Shown here in pieces: positions 37,372-47,332 of a stretch of 64,000 nucleotides of DNA (the first letter of the stretch is position 1; each line of letters opens with the position of its first letter). The notes under the pieces are model-generated. The model worked only from the letters and a program-made list of their open reading frames with translations. It made no database searches and had not been told where the DNA came from. Both the position numbers and the translations under genes were made by a program. The stretch is from Candidatus Bathyarchaeota archaeon (lineage in GTDB: Archaea; Thermoproteota; Bathyarchaeia; Bathyarchaeales; Bathycorpusculaceae), in assembly GCA_017883615.1 (NCBI GenBank), contig JADGNF010000034.1, positions 1 to 64,000 of the forward strand, written 5' to 3'.

Positions 37372-38052
37372 GTGACGTTTGAAGAGCTATCAAAAAAGTA
37401 CTCAAATTTCTTTTCGCCCAAGTGCCAAATCACCCTGAACACTCAAGATCTGGTTCAAAAATATGAGGCAAACCCATTAGCTGTCACAGTAGAAAAGACA
37501 TCAAACTCGCTTGACAAATTCTTCTTCACGCTTAGCGACCCACAGCTAACTTTGATTAACGGAGAAATTCTTAACCCCGGCACTAAAGTCCAAATCAAAA
37601 TGGGATACGCGAATTCGCTCGAATCGTTGACGACAGGAGAGATAAAGTTAACAAAAACAAGTTTTCAATCAAATCAAGCGCCCAACATAGAGGTCAGTGG
37701 AGAAAACCAAACGCTCCAGACCTTGTCAACGTCGTCAAACTTGGTCTTTCAGCCTGTAGCAATACTTCAGTATGGAAAAAGCCTTCTAAATTTCAACTCA
37801 GAAATAACCGCCGAAAACCAAGCCCTGGAAACTTCGCCCAAAGAACCGCTTCTAGCGAGGCAATCCCTCAAGAAGTTACTAAATGTCCGTTGCAGCGGGG
37901 TATGTGTAGGGCTACCTGAAATCAAACCCGGCGTAGTTTTAGCTTTGACTGGTCTGGGTAGCAAATTCAGCCTGAGCTACGTTGTTGAGAAATCCGTGCA
38001 TCGGCTCGGGAGTTCAGGATACATAACGGTTTTCGATGCCCGAACCTGCTAA
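37372..38052 (+). CDS. Phage late-control gpD / contractile-injection-system hub-like protein (compact, orphan)
   Basis: LNPGTKVQIKMGYANSLESLTTGEIKLTKTSFQSNQAPNIEVSGEN and C-terminal SGVCVGLPEIKPGVVLALTGLGSKFSLSYVVEKSVHRLGSSGYITVFDAR; GTG start. Confidence 0.75.
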   Translation: MTFEELSKKYSNFFSPKCQITLNTQDLVQKYEANPLAVTVEKTSNSLDKFFFTLSDPQLTLINGEILNPGTKVQIKMGYANSLESLTTGEIKLTKTSFQSNQAPNIEVSGENQTLQTLSTSSNLVFQPVAILQYGKSLLNFNSEITAENQALETSPKEPLLARQSLKKLLNVRCSGVCVGLPEIKPGVVLALTGLGSKFSLSYVVEKSVHRLGSSGYITVFDARTC

Positions 38053-38093
38053 ATTATCAGAAAGCCAAAAATGGATTTGGGCGCCAGACAACT

Positions 38094-38438
38094 TTACATG
38101 TCAAACATGGACATTTGCTTCTTGTCTTTCTTCCCTTCTTCTCCGTGTTCATGCTCGTCTTCTTCCGAAATATGATGGGCCACATGAAATGCTAAGCCTG
38201 TTGCGGCGCCGGCTGAAAGCCCAAGTACCAGGTTAGTGAGCCACGCAAACTGAGGTGACCCCGCTATTGCTACAACCACGATTAAGTCGAACACAACTGA
38301 GACGCCAAGGTAACCGAAGCACCAGGTCTTAACGCTCATTCCTCTTGGCTTGTTTATGCCTATGCCAACGAGGTACCCGAACATTATAAGGAAACCGACT
38401 AAAGCATAAATCCAGTCGAAACTCACGTTGATCACCAT
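38094..38438 (-). CDS. Small multi-TM membrane protein with His/Glu-rich tail
   Basis: Hydrophobic segments plus HVAHHISEEDEHEHGEEGKKDKKQ. Confidence 0.65.
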   Translation of the reverse strand: MVINVSFDWIYALVGFLIMFGYLVGIGINKPRGMSVKTWCFGYLGVSVVFDLIVVVAIAGSPQFAWLTNLVLGLSAGAATGLAFHVAHHISEEDEHEHGEEGKKDKKQMSMFDM

Positions 38439-38767
38439 GTGAATGTCTATGCTTTGGTTTCACCGGTTTAATAGTTTATCTGAAGCACATACCGCTTTCC
38501 AGTGAAGCCAATAGTCATGAAGCTTGTTGCTTAAGCACCGTTACCTTTTTTACCAAACCCATCGTGTAATACCGTTCTAGATGGTGGTTTCAGGTTACAA
38601 ATTACGATGATAGGCACTGCCACAAATGGGCCCTTCTCCTCCGTCAGAGACGCGAAAAACTAAACCACCTTCAAAACAAAATCAAAAACGGAGATTACTT
38701 AGACGCTAAACGTTTACTCCAAGAAATTGTTTACGGTGTCCCTAAAGGTAAAGAGGCGGAGCCAGGA

Positions 38768-40663
38768 ATGTCAGGTTCCCTTCTCTATCATATGGCTATG
38801 GTTTCAAAGATGGAGACCGAAACCCGAATCCTCCTTGAAGCCCTAAATGTGGAAGCACCAGATGTGGACGCGAATTTGTGGCGGTTCTACAGCGACTTCA
38901 ACCAAGACGCAGCCCAGCTCACCACTGAGATTAATCTGAACATAAAACCGCGTAAAATAGCAGCGGCGCCAAGCTTAACCAGCAAAGAAAAAATCGAACT
39001 ATTCAACAACCTCAACAAAAAAACCCGCGGAGCAATAGGTATGCTTAACGCCAAAAACCCAGATGCCTCGGTTGTAGTTGAAGCCTTATTCAATGAATGG
39101 GCTAATCAGGTTACGGAGACGCGGTTCCGGCAAGAATATCAGACCATTAAGGGGTTATTGACTCTTTCATCGCTTTCAAAGATTTTTGGTGTTCAGCGCT
39201 TAAGTGATGAAATGCAGAGAGTTCAGGAGAAGTTTGGGCGCGAAACCGTTAGCATCGCTTTGGACGTCACACTTAAAGTGGGCATGCGTCGTGAGAAGTT
39301 GCAGTCAGTTATGCTTAGCGACCACTACATCAACTACAATATGAGCATTGATACGCTTGATGGGCACATGCAGTTCCTTAACTGCCCTATATACGGCGGA
39401 CACAACTACATTGGAGGCAAAATCGGAATCACCGACGATGTGGCTTCGCTATTTTGTAAGCACTTCTGCTTCGCACATGCCAATGCCATGTTGGAAACCG
39501 TGTTGCCCTTCACTTTTGAGCTAACGCAGCCGAAGCGAATGGCAACAGACGGCAAATGCGACTTCTACATGAGGCTCGGGTACTCTCCAACTGCAACCTC
39601 ACACGAGAAGTTCATTCCGCTCGTTGTTTCATATAATCTCACTCGGAAATGCAACTTGAAATGCAGCCACTGCTACATCAACGCCTCCCAAAAGGAACTC
39701 GATGGCGAACTGAACACAGAGGAATCTAAGAGGCTCATCGACCAAATCGCTGACATCAGTCGACCCCTCCTGATTTTGAGCGGCGGCGAACCCCTGCTAA
39801 GAAAAGATGTCTACGAGCTCGTTCGCTACGGCACTGAGAAGGGTCTGCGGATGGGATTGGGAAGCAACGGCGGCTTAATCGACCAGAAAGCAGCATGGAG
39901 TCTCAAGGAAGCAGGCATAAAAACCGTCTCCATTAGCTTAGACTCAAACTTGCCCAAGCAGCATGACGAGTTCCGCGGGGTCGCGGGGTCTTGGAACAAA
40001 GCTATAGGCGCTATAAAAGCACTAAGGGACAACGAAATCTTGGTTCAAGTTAACACGACGCTTACTCAGCAGAATTACGACCAAATCGACGACATTATGA
40101 CTCTAACTGAGGAGATTGGCGTCGAAAACTTCCATCTTTTCTTCCTAGTTCCCACAGGTCGAGGCGCAAAAATGGCTGACATTTCCCCCGCTATGTATGA
40201 AGACATGATCAAGGGAACATTTGCCAAAACCCACAAACACCATCTTAACGTTCGCCCTAGCTGTGCACCCCAGTTCATGCGCATAGCAAAAGACATGGGT
40301 TTGGATATGCGGCAATGGATTCGCGGCTGCATCGCCGGAATGTACTACTGCCGAGTTTACCCCAACGGAGACATCACGCCCTGCCCTTACCTTCCTCTAA
40401 AACTTGGTAACGTCCGCGAGAAAACCTTCGGGGAAATCTGGTTCAACAGTCCCGTTTTCAAAGCTTTGAGAAACCCAGATACTTTGAAAGGCAAATGCGG
40501 CGCCTGTGAGTACAAAACGGTTTGCGGAGGATGCCGCGCACGCGCATACGGTCTATCCAGCGACTTCATCGACTACTGTGGAGATCTGCATGAACCAGCC
40601 GAACTGAAAGGAGACTATTTGACTGAGGACCCCTGGTGCATCTACCAGCCGAAAAAACCTTAA
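38768..40663 (+). CDS. Two-domain protein: N-terminal putative ligand-binding/hydrolase-like domain + radical SAM/SPASM domain
   Basis: RKCNLKCSHCYIN (CxxxCxxC), SGGEPLL, SPASM CGACEYKTVCGGCRARAYG; coding-like sequence extends upstream to about 38582 without an in-frame start. Confidence 0.9.
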   Translation: MSGSLLYHMAMVSKMETETRILLEALNVEAPDVDANLWRFYSDFNQDAAQLTTEINLNIKPRKIAAAPSLTSKEKIELFNNLNKKTRGAIGMLNAKNPDASVVVEALFNEWANQVTETRFRQEYQTIKGLLTLSSLSKIFGVQRLSDEMQRVQEKFGRETVSIALDVTLKVGMRREKLQSVMLSDHYINYNMSIDTLDGHMQFLNCPIYGGHNYIGGKIGITDDVASLFCKHFCFAHANAMLETVLPFTFELTQPKRMATDGKCDFYMRLGYSPTATSHEKFIPLVVSYNLTRKCNLKCSHCYINASQKELDGELNTEESKRLIDQIADISRPLLILSGGEPLLRKDVYELVRYGTEKGLRMGLGSNGGLIDQKAAWSLKEAGIKTVSISLDSNLPKQHDEFRGVAGSWNKAIGAIKALRDNEILVQVNTTLTQQNYDQIDDIMTLTEEIGVENFHLFFLVPTGRGAKMADISPAMYEDMIKGTFAKTHKHHLNVRPSCAPQFMRIAKDMGLDMRQWIRGCIAGMYYCRVYPNGDITPCPYLPLKLGNVREKTFGEIWFNSPVFKALRNPDTLKGKCGACEYKTVCGGCRARAYGLSSDFIDYCGDLHEPAELKGDYLTEDPWCIYQPKKP

Positions 40664-40877
40664 TACGGGGCGGCTTTTTGCAGATTAAGGCAAATAGGGC
40701 TCTTTCTTTCAATTAGAAGCAAGACTTTCCGATTTAATTTAGAAACCTATTTAAACGATGACCTTTCTCCTGAATAGAAATTTAGGGTGCCAGTTGATGT
40801 GGCGCTAACAAGCCATAAAACAAAAGCGCCGGTGTCTCCTCAACCCCGCAGGTGCCCTCACAGGGAGGCAACTTGGA

Positions 40878-42089
40878 ATGACCCACACTGGCAGGACAAG
40901 TTTCTCAAGAACGTTAAGAGAGACTTTTTCGGCTTTCATATTCGATTTAGGTGGCCTAGTCGCTGGGTTCCTAATTGCTTACCAGCTTAATCTTTTTGAG
41001 AAAGCGCCTTGGGTAATAGCTCTGTACCCTGCGGTTCTAGGTGCAAAAGGCGTAATGGAAGGTTTGCTCAGCGGCCGCTTAAGCACTTCTCTTCACCTCG
41101 GAACCGTTCACCCGGGATTTTCCAAAAACACCAAATCCTTCTACAACCTAATCGAAGCCGTGGTCTTCTTAACTTTAGTAACAAGTTTGGCAGCAAGCGC
41201 GTTTTCCATGGTTTTCGCAAGCTTCTGGGGCATAACGTTTGTCGACTTCCCGAACATCTTGGCAGTGGTTGTTGGTACGATGGCTTTGGGACTTGTTCTT
41301 CTGTTTGTCACTGTTAAAGTTGCGTTTCTCTCCTTCAAAAAAGGAATAGACCCTGATATAGTGGTTTATCCCGTGATGTCTGCTGTTTCCTCAATCTTCA
41401 TAACCCTTTGTTACGTCGTAGTGCTAAACCTGTTCTTTTCTTTCGGCAGCTTTGGGACCGCGACCGTTGTAGTTTTGGGAATAGCTAACGCTGTTTTGGC
41501 TCTCTTCCTTGTCCAAAAAAATCTGTGTGAAGCGGAATTCACCAAGACTGTACGCGAATCGTTGGCGTCGCTGATGATTGTCGCTGTCGTGGTCAACGTC
41601 ACGGGAACCTTCCTTAAAGGAATAAGCAGATTTGCACACGCGCGAATCGAATTCTACACAGTCTATCCTGCATTGATTGGCTTAGTGAGTGACGTCGGAG
41701 CAGTCGTCGGGTCAACTGCCACTACCAAATTAGCTTTGGGCATGCTTAAACCCAAGCTTTCCTCGATTTTTCACCATTCAAAAAACATTCTTAGCGCTTG
41801 GATTGCTTCAGTTACGATGTTTGTGGTTTTGGCTTTTGCGGCTTTGTTGATTCACGGAATTTTCACGCCCGCAGCCTTCTACAGTCACGTAGCAGTTTTG
41901 TTGGCGGCAAATGTAATCGCAGTTACGTTAATTGTGATTTTATCCTTTGCCATATCTATTTTGACTTTCCAAAAAGGTCTAGACCCCGGTAACTTTGTTA
42001 TACCAATCGAGAACGCGTTTGCTGCTAGCGTGACTTCGTTTGCTTTGCTTGTGGCTCTTACCCTGTTAAATGCTGTTTCCGTGATATAG
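40878..42089 (+). CDS. SLC41/MgtE-type divalent cation transporter
   Basis: FDLGGLVAGFLIAYQL...ALYPAVLGAKGVMEGLLSGRLSTSLHLGTV; duplicated TM domain with VYPALIGLVSDVGAVVGSTATTKLALG. Confidence 0.88.
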   Translation: MTHTGRTSFSRTLRETFSAFIFDLGGLVAGFLIAYQLNLFEKAPWVIALYPAVLGAKGVMEGLLSGRLSTSLHLGTVHPGFSKNTKSFYNLIEAVVFLTLVTSLAASAFSMVFASFWGITFVDFPNILAVVVGTMALGLVLLFVTVKVAFLSFKKGIDPDIVVYPVMSAVSSIFITLCYVVVLNLFFSFGSFGTATVVVLGIANAVLALFLVQKNLCEAEFTKTVRESLASLMIVAVVVNVTGTFLKGISRFAHARIEFYTVYPALIGLVSDVGAVVGSTATTKLALGMLKPKLSSIFHHSKNILSAWIASVTMFVVLAFAALLIHGIFTPAAFYSHVAVLLAANVIAVTLIVILSFAISILTFQKGLDPGNFVIPIENAFAASVTSFALLVALTLLNAVSVI

Positions 42090-42142
42090 CATGATTAAAA
42101 TATTCCACATCCAATACATAACGTTGGAGCGTCTCTGACTTT

Positions 42143-42763
42143 ATGCCTCGCCACTTTGAGAAAATAGCTTACAAACCCATTCCAGTCCGCGAGCTTCTTA
42201 TAGAGATGAAGAACCTCTCCGAACTCATGATTGACTTGGCTTATTCGGCAGCCTTATTTAACGACAAAGAACTTGCCGAAGATGTTATAGCTCTGGAAGA
42301 ACACATCGACACGCTTGGCTATCTTCTTGGTATAGAAATCATGGTTGCCGCAAGGGGGGACCTTAAGGACGCGCAAGCCCTCATTGGGGTCTCAACGGTT
42401 GCAGGTGCAACAGACAAAATTTCCGATGCTGCAGGAGACATAGCTGCTATAGTGACTCGTGGTATAGGTGTTCACCCAATCGTAAGCTCTATTTTCGAAA
42501 AAGTCGAAGAACGTCTCATGAAAGCTACTGTGAAAGAAGGTTCAGTTATCATCGGCAAGAAAATCGGCAAACTCGACTTAGCCCCAAGGATGGGCGTCGA
42601 CATTATAGCCATCCGCCGCAACAAAGAGTGGATAATTAACCCAAAAGAAACAGATCGAATCGTTGTCGGGGACACTCTCATAACTCGGGGAGCTCCCTTA
42701 GGAATTAAGGAGTTCAAAGATCTAGCGGAAGGAAACACAAGGCAACTGGAGGAACAGTATTGA
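42143..42763 (+). CDS. PhoU-like + RCK_C (TrkA-C) regulatory protein
   Basis: ELLIEMKNLSELMIDLAYSAALFNDKELAEDVIALEEHID; C-terminal MGVDIIAIRRNKEWIINPKETDRIVVGDTLITRG. Confidence 0.88.
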   Translation: MPRHFEKIAYKPIPVRELLIEMKNLSELMIDLAYSAALFNDKELAEDVIALEEHIDTLGYLLGIEIMVAARGDLKDAQALIGVSTVAGATDKISDAAGDIAAIVTRGIGVHPIVSSIFEKVEERLMKATVKEGSVIIGKKIGKLDLAPRMGVDIIAIRRNKEWIINPKETDRIVVGDTLITRGAPLGIKEFKDLAEGNTRQLEEQY

Positions 42764-43353
42764 CCGAACAAAAGCAATTCGAGGAAATTGTCGCTCGCTT
42801 CGTGGAGCTTAAAGACACTTCGGAACTCATGATGGACCTAGCTTATTCCTCCCTCTTGCTAAACAGCAGAGAACTCGCCGAGGAAGTTGAACGCTTAGAA
42901 GAGTACATGGATAAGTTGCACACGGACTTCGAACTGTTAGCCTTAAACAGCGACTTTAAACCCGAAGAAGCTTCGGGGTTCCTTGGGCTTATCAGGCTTG
43001 GCGTGGCGACCGAAAAAATCGCGGATGCTGCAGCAGAGATGGCTGAGGTAGTGCTCAGAGGAATAGAACCACATCCGATTCTCAAGCTCACCATTAAAGA
43101 GGCAGAAGAAACCGTTACTCAAGCGTGCGTAAGTGCAGACTCACTGCTTGCGGAAAAGACGCTGAAGGAAGCCCGAGTGCATGAGGAAACGGGCATGTGG
43201 ATTTTAGCCATTAAAAGATCTGAGAAAACTCTGCGTCCGAAAGGTGATTCAAAGATCCAGTCCGGCGACATTCTGATAGCGTCCGGGTACGCTGAAGGCG
43301 TACCAGACTTTAAGAAGTTGGCCTCTCCGAAAGAAACCTGCTCCATTGAGTAA
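42760..43353 (+). CDS. PhoU-like + RCK_C regulatory protein, tandem paralogue
   Basis: ELKDTSELMMDLAYSSLLLNSRELAEEVERLEEYMD; overlaps previous ORF by 4 nt. Confidence 0.88.
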   Translation: MTEQKQFEEIVARFVELKDTSELMMDLAYSSLLLNSRELAEEVERLEEYMDKLHTDFELLALNSDFKPEEASGFLGLIRLGVATEKIADAAAEMAEVVLRGIEPHPILKLTIKEAEETVTQACVSADSLLAEKTLKEARVHEETGMWILAIKRSEKTLRPKGDSKIQSGDILIASGYAEGVPDFKKLASPKETCSIE

Positions 43354-43459
43354 TTTGGCTAATGATTTTGGATACATCAATACTATAAGCTCGAACTATC
43401 TTTAGATTGAGCGAGGAGGGTAAGTTATCCCGCAGCCAGATGAAACAACAAAAGAGGCA

Positions 43460-43792
43460 ATGAGCTACGTTTGTCCGAATCCGTCATGCCGCAGAGTTTT
43501 CGCTAAATCCCTTAAGACAATTAACATAGGGGTTTCAAAAGTAGCCTACGATGCTTGCCCCTTCTGTTTAACTGAAATTCCCAAAGGCTCCGTGCCAACA
43601 CATCTGGTTCCTAACAAGCAAGAAACTGCACAAGAAACAGTTGTTGCAATGCAAAGCGATCTTCCAAATACCCCTCCAGACTGCAAAAAAGAATTCGGTT
43701 TCCTCGGTCGTAGAGCTCCTAAAGAGCCGATACCCGACGACTGCCTTACCTGCAACGTAATCGTTCTATGTATGCGTAAGACTAAGCCTTAA
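43460..43792 (+). CDS. Cys-rich putative zinc-binding protein
   Basis: YVCPNPSCRRVF...YDACPFCLTEIP and C-terminal DDCLTCNVIVLCM. Confidence 0.6.
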   Translation: MSYVCPNPSCRRVFAKSLKTINIGVSKVAYDACPFCLTEIPKGSVPTHLVPNKQETAQETVVAMQSDLPNTPPDCKKEFGFLGRRAPKEPIPDDCLTCNVIVLCMRKTKP

Positions 43793-43992
43793 TTCGTCTA
43801 TAATTTATGGGCCCTGCCGCATTTCCTCTAGACATTCAACGACTTTTAAAAAGCGATTAGAAGACAGGTTTGTTGCTAAGAGCATCTAAGTACTTTTGTA
43901 AAACAACATCGGGTCTACAGCTAATTTACATAGCGACAAGAAGACGTTAAAGAGAAAAACTTTAGAAACGAAAATAAGAAAAAAAGATTTGA

Positions 43993-44352
43993 TTACTGGC
44001 CCTTTTTCTTCTTTTCAGCTGGAGCTGCTGGTTCTTCTGCTGGAGCTGAGGGGGCTTCTTCTTTCTTTTCTTCCATTTCAGTTGTGATTTCTTCGATTGG
44101 CTTTGGTGGGGGTGTCGTTGCCATTGTCCATCCTATCCACGCACCAATCGCTAGAATCGCGATAAATGCTATGGAGACAAGAATCAATACCATGTCTAGC
44201 CTGATGTTATTGCCAGTATCATTTGTGACAGTCCCGATAACTCCGTAAAGCTGGGCTGGGAAGATTGCCAGTAACGCATAGACTAATGCTACGATAACGC
44301 ATACAGCTAGTATTGCTCCACCTATTGCTTGATCTTTGCTCATTAAGGTCAC
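43993..44352 (-). CDS. Small membrane protein with charged low-complexity C-terminus
   Basis: Two TM segments, then EEKKEEAPSAPAEEPAAPAEKKKKGQ. Confidence 0.6.
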   Translation of the reverse strand: MTLMSKDQAIGGAILAVCVIVALVYALLAIFPAQLYGVIGTVTNDTGNNIRLDMVLILVSIAFIAILAIGAWIGWTMATTPPPKPIEEITTEMEEKKEEAPSAPAEEPAAPAEKKKKGQ

Positions 44353-44423
44353 TCACTTTATAGAATCATGTTTATAGTCTTAGTCCTTTTAAAGTTTACC
44401 GTCGTATTCGACTGCCTGTATGT

Positions 44424-45680
44424 TTATGTGGTTCCCATTTCCCATGTCGAGAGGTACTTTTTCTGCTCCGCGGTTAGCTTGTCGATTTTTACGCCCATAG
44501 ATTTCAACTTTAGCTCGGCGACGCCTTCGTCTATCTCTTTTGGAACAGTGTAAACTTTCGGCTCCATTTTGGCTCCTTTGGCGATGTTTTCGGCGCATAA
44601 TGCTTGGTTCGCAAAAGACATATCCATGACTTCTGAGGGGTGTCCTTCAGCGGCTGCAAGGTTTACAAGTCTGCCTTCTGCGAGCAAGAAGAGTTTTCTA
44701 CCATCTTTAAGCGCATATTCTTCCATGTTTGGTCGCATCGTTCTCTTAGCTTTCGTGAGTGACTCTAGGTCGGGTATGCTGATTTCTACGTTGAAGTGAC
44801 CGCTGTTGCACAAGATGGCGCCATCTTTCATTTTCTGCATGTGTTCTTTGCGGATGACGTTTAGGTCGCCTGTAGCCGTGACGAATATGTCTCCGATTGC
44901 TGCAGCTTCAGACATAGGCATTACGCGTAAGCCGTTCATTGCCGCTTCTAAGGCTCGAGTTGGCTGAACTTCAGTAACTATGACATTTGCGCCCATTCCC
45001 TGCGCTCTCATGGCTATGCCTCTGCTGCACCAGCCGTAGCCTGCAACTACAAAGTTTTTGCCGGCTATGAGGACGGATGTTGCGCGTAGAATGCCGTCCA
45101 TGGTGCTTTGTCCTGTGCCGTAGCGGTTGTCGAATAAGTATTTGGTGTAGGCGTCGTTGACGGCGATAATTGCGTATTTGAGGCTGCCGTCGCATTCCAT
45201 TGCCCGGAGTCGGACTACGCCGGTGGTGGTTTCTTCGGTTCCGCCTTTGACGTTCTTGATTAGTTCGGGGTGTTTGCTGTGGATGGTTCCGATGACGTCT
45301 GCGCCGTCGTCGAGGGTAATTTGTGGCTTGAACTGAAGGACTTTCTCAATGCAATCGTAATATTCTTGGGTGTTTTGTCCACGCCATGCGAAGACGTTTA
45401 TGCCTTCATCCGCTAACGCGGCGGCGACGTCGTCTTGAGTGGAAAGAGGGTTAGATCCGCATAGCGCGACTTTTGCCCCTCCCGCTGCCAGAGCTTCTAC
45501 CAAGACAGCGGTTTCTTTGGTCACATGCAGGCAAGCTGCCAAAGTTAAACCTTTGAACGGTTTTTCTTTGGCAAACCTGTTTTTGATTTCGCATAGAACG
45601 GGCATGTGTGCTGCAGCCCACTCAATATTGAGCTTGCCTTGCGGCGCTAACGATTTATCTTTAACTTGAAAGTTTTCCAT
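44424..45680 (-). CDS. ahcY: S-adenosyl-L-homocysteine hydrolase
   Basis: [36 protein letters not shown]; start moved to [15 protein letters not shown]. Confidence 0.95.
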   Translation of the reverse strand: MENFQVKDKSLAPQGKLNIEWAAAHMPVLCEIKNRFAKEKPFKGLTLAACLHVTKETAVLVEALAAGGAKVALCGSNPLSTQDDVAAALADEGINVFAWRGQNTQEYYDCIEKVLQFKPQITLDDGADVIGTIHSKHPELIKNVKGGTEETTTGVVRLRAMECDGSLKYAIIAVNDAYTKYLFDNRYGTGQSTMDGILRATSVLIAGKNFVVAGYGWCSRGIAMRAQGMGANVIVTEVQPTRALEAAMNGLRVMPMSEAAAIGDIFVTATGDLNVIRKEHMQKMKDGAILCNSGHFNVEISIPDLESLTKAKRTMRPNMEEYALKDGRKLFLLAEGRLVNLAAAEGHPSEVMDMSFANQALCAENIAKGAKMEPKVYTVPKEIDEGVAELKLKSMGVKIDKLTAEQKKYLSTWEMGTT

Positions 45681-45835
45681 AATCATTTCCCTTCTTTTTA
45701 AGGGTTGGACAGGATTAATTAAATGTTTCCAGCTAAAAAACCATCTGAAACGGGTTGGTTGGTTTCGTGGTTTGGGTTTCGGAGGCAAATTCTAAATAGG
45801 AAGTTTAGGTTTAACGTGAGAATAGAGGGTTTGAG

Positions 45836-46441
45836 TTGAAGGAACCTTTCATCGAATTTGTAAGAAACCAGTTGGGTCCCAAGACTTTACTAATTACATG
45901 CGGGTTGCCCGCAAGCTACAAAACCGAAACGGCAGAGGTTGTTGCAAAACTTAAGGGATATACGATTTTGCGAAGCGACTTGATCCGCCTGGAAGTTCTC
46001 AAGAACGAAGATGTTTTCGATGTGAAAGTTGCTGGCAACATGAACAAGCGACTTTCAGTCTACGATGAGGTTTTTCGCAGAGCAGACGAGCTCGCAAAGA
46101 AAAGCAAGGATGGCATGATTTTGGACGCCACATTCGTCACCCAGGAACTGAGGCGCAAAGCGGCGGAAATTGCAGCGAAAAACAACTTCACCTTTATCAT
46201 TATGGAGACCCAGTGCCCTCAGGAAGTGTCTCTGGCAAGAATCGCTAGACGCACCAAAGAAAAATACGAATCAAACGCCCTCACCCCCGACGCTTACCTT
46301 GCCAACAAAGCCAAGTTCGAAGCTGTTGACCTACCAAATCTAAAGAAGCTATATCCGAAACTTATCGTTGTGCATTTAACTGTGGATACTTGCCGCGACG
46401 AAACCGACCACTGGTTCGTAGTCGGCGAAGAAAAACGCTGA
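45836..46441 (+). CDS. P-loop kinase/ATPase (COG0645-like)
   Basis: LLITCGLPASYKTETAEVVAKL Walker-A-like (GLPASYKT); LRSDLIR; ILDATF. Confidence 0.78.
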   Translation: MKEPFIEFVRNQLGPKTLLITCGLPASYKTETAEVVAKLKGYTILRSDLIRLEVLKNEDVFDVKVAGNMNKRLSVYDEVFRRADELAKKSKDGMILDATFVTQELRRKAAEIAAKNNFTFIIMETQCPQEVSLARIARRTKEKYESNALTPDAYLANKAKFEAVDLPNLKKLYPKLIVVHLTVDTCRDETDHWFVVGEEKR

Positions 46442-46459
46442 AGCAGGCGCATTGGCGCA

Positions 46460-47326
46460 ATGATTACGGATCTGCATATCCACTCGAAAAACTCCGACGG
46501 GAAATTCTCCGTTGAAGAAATTGTTCAAGAAGCCAAAACCAGAAACATCGGGTTCTTGGCGATTACGGACCACGATTCCATCGTTTGCCAAACCCACGCG
46601 CGCGAAACAGCAAAGGCGGCAGGAATCCACTATCTATGCGGCGTTGAGTTAAACGTCACCTTCTCTCATCCCCGCTACCGCGAGGGTAAACCCGCTTCTT
46701 TAGACTTTTTGGGTTACCAGTTTGACCCAGAAAACGCCGCGTTACGTAGTAAATTGGATTTGATGGCGAAGTACCGAGAGGAACGCGCCGCAAAAATCCT
46801 CGACAACCTCAACGCCGAATTTGCCAAAGAAGGCATCGAGTTGTTGACTACGGCGGACTTGGCTGAAATTGAAGCATCGGTCGATGGAGTGTTGGGTAGA
46901 CCACACATCGCGGATTATCTGGTGAAAAAGAAAATCGTGGCTTCGCGGCAAGAAGCCTTTGACAAGTATCTCGTGAAATGCGACGTTGCCAAGTATCCAC
47001 TTTTCCTCGAAGATGCTTCCAAGCTGGTCAGGGAAGCGGGCGGGAAACTGGTATTGGCGCATCCTAACGATCCACATGGAACCTCACTCAATGCTTTTAC
47101 CAAGCTGCTGCTCGAGCAGACAGGAATAATTCAGGATTCCATGTTTAGCTTCATCGATGGCGTGGAGTGCTGGCACAGCCGAAATAACCCCGCAACAACC
47201 CAGCACTACACAAATTTCGCGAAAGAACGCGGCTTACTAATGACTGGGGGAAGCGATTGCCACCAGAAACCCATCTTGATGGGGACGGTGCAGATTCCCG
47301 ACTGGGTCGCCAGTCAATTCCGGTAA
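46460..47326 (+). CDS. PHP-domain phosphoesterase
   Basis: MITDLHIHSKNSDGKFSVEEIVQEAKTRNIGFLAITDHDS; GGSDCHQ. Confidence 0.93.
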   Translation: MITDLHIHSKNSDGKFSVEEIVQEAKTRNIGFLAITDHDSIVCQTHARETAKAAGIHYLCGVELNVTFSHPRYREGKPASLDFLGYQFDPENAALRSKLDLMAKYREERAAKILDNLNAEFAKEGIELLTTADLAEIEASVDGVLGRPHIADYLVKKKIVASRQEAFDKYLVKCDVAKYPLFLEDASKLVREAGGKLVLAHPNDPHGTSLNAFTKLLLEQTGIIQDSMFSFIDGVECWHSRNNPATTQHYTNFAKERGLLMTGGSDCHQKPILMGTVQIPDWVASQFR

Positions 47327-47332
47327 GCGCTT

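Noticed and set aside
40787-40990. 67-aa ORF overlapping the cation transporter start
   Set aside because: Out of frame with the clear transporter coding sequence; composition after 40930 looks like a shifted reading of it.
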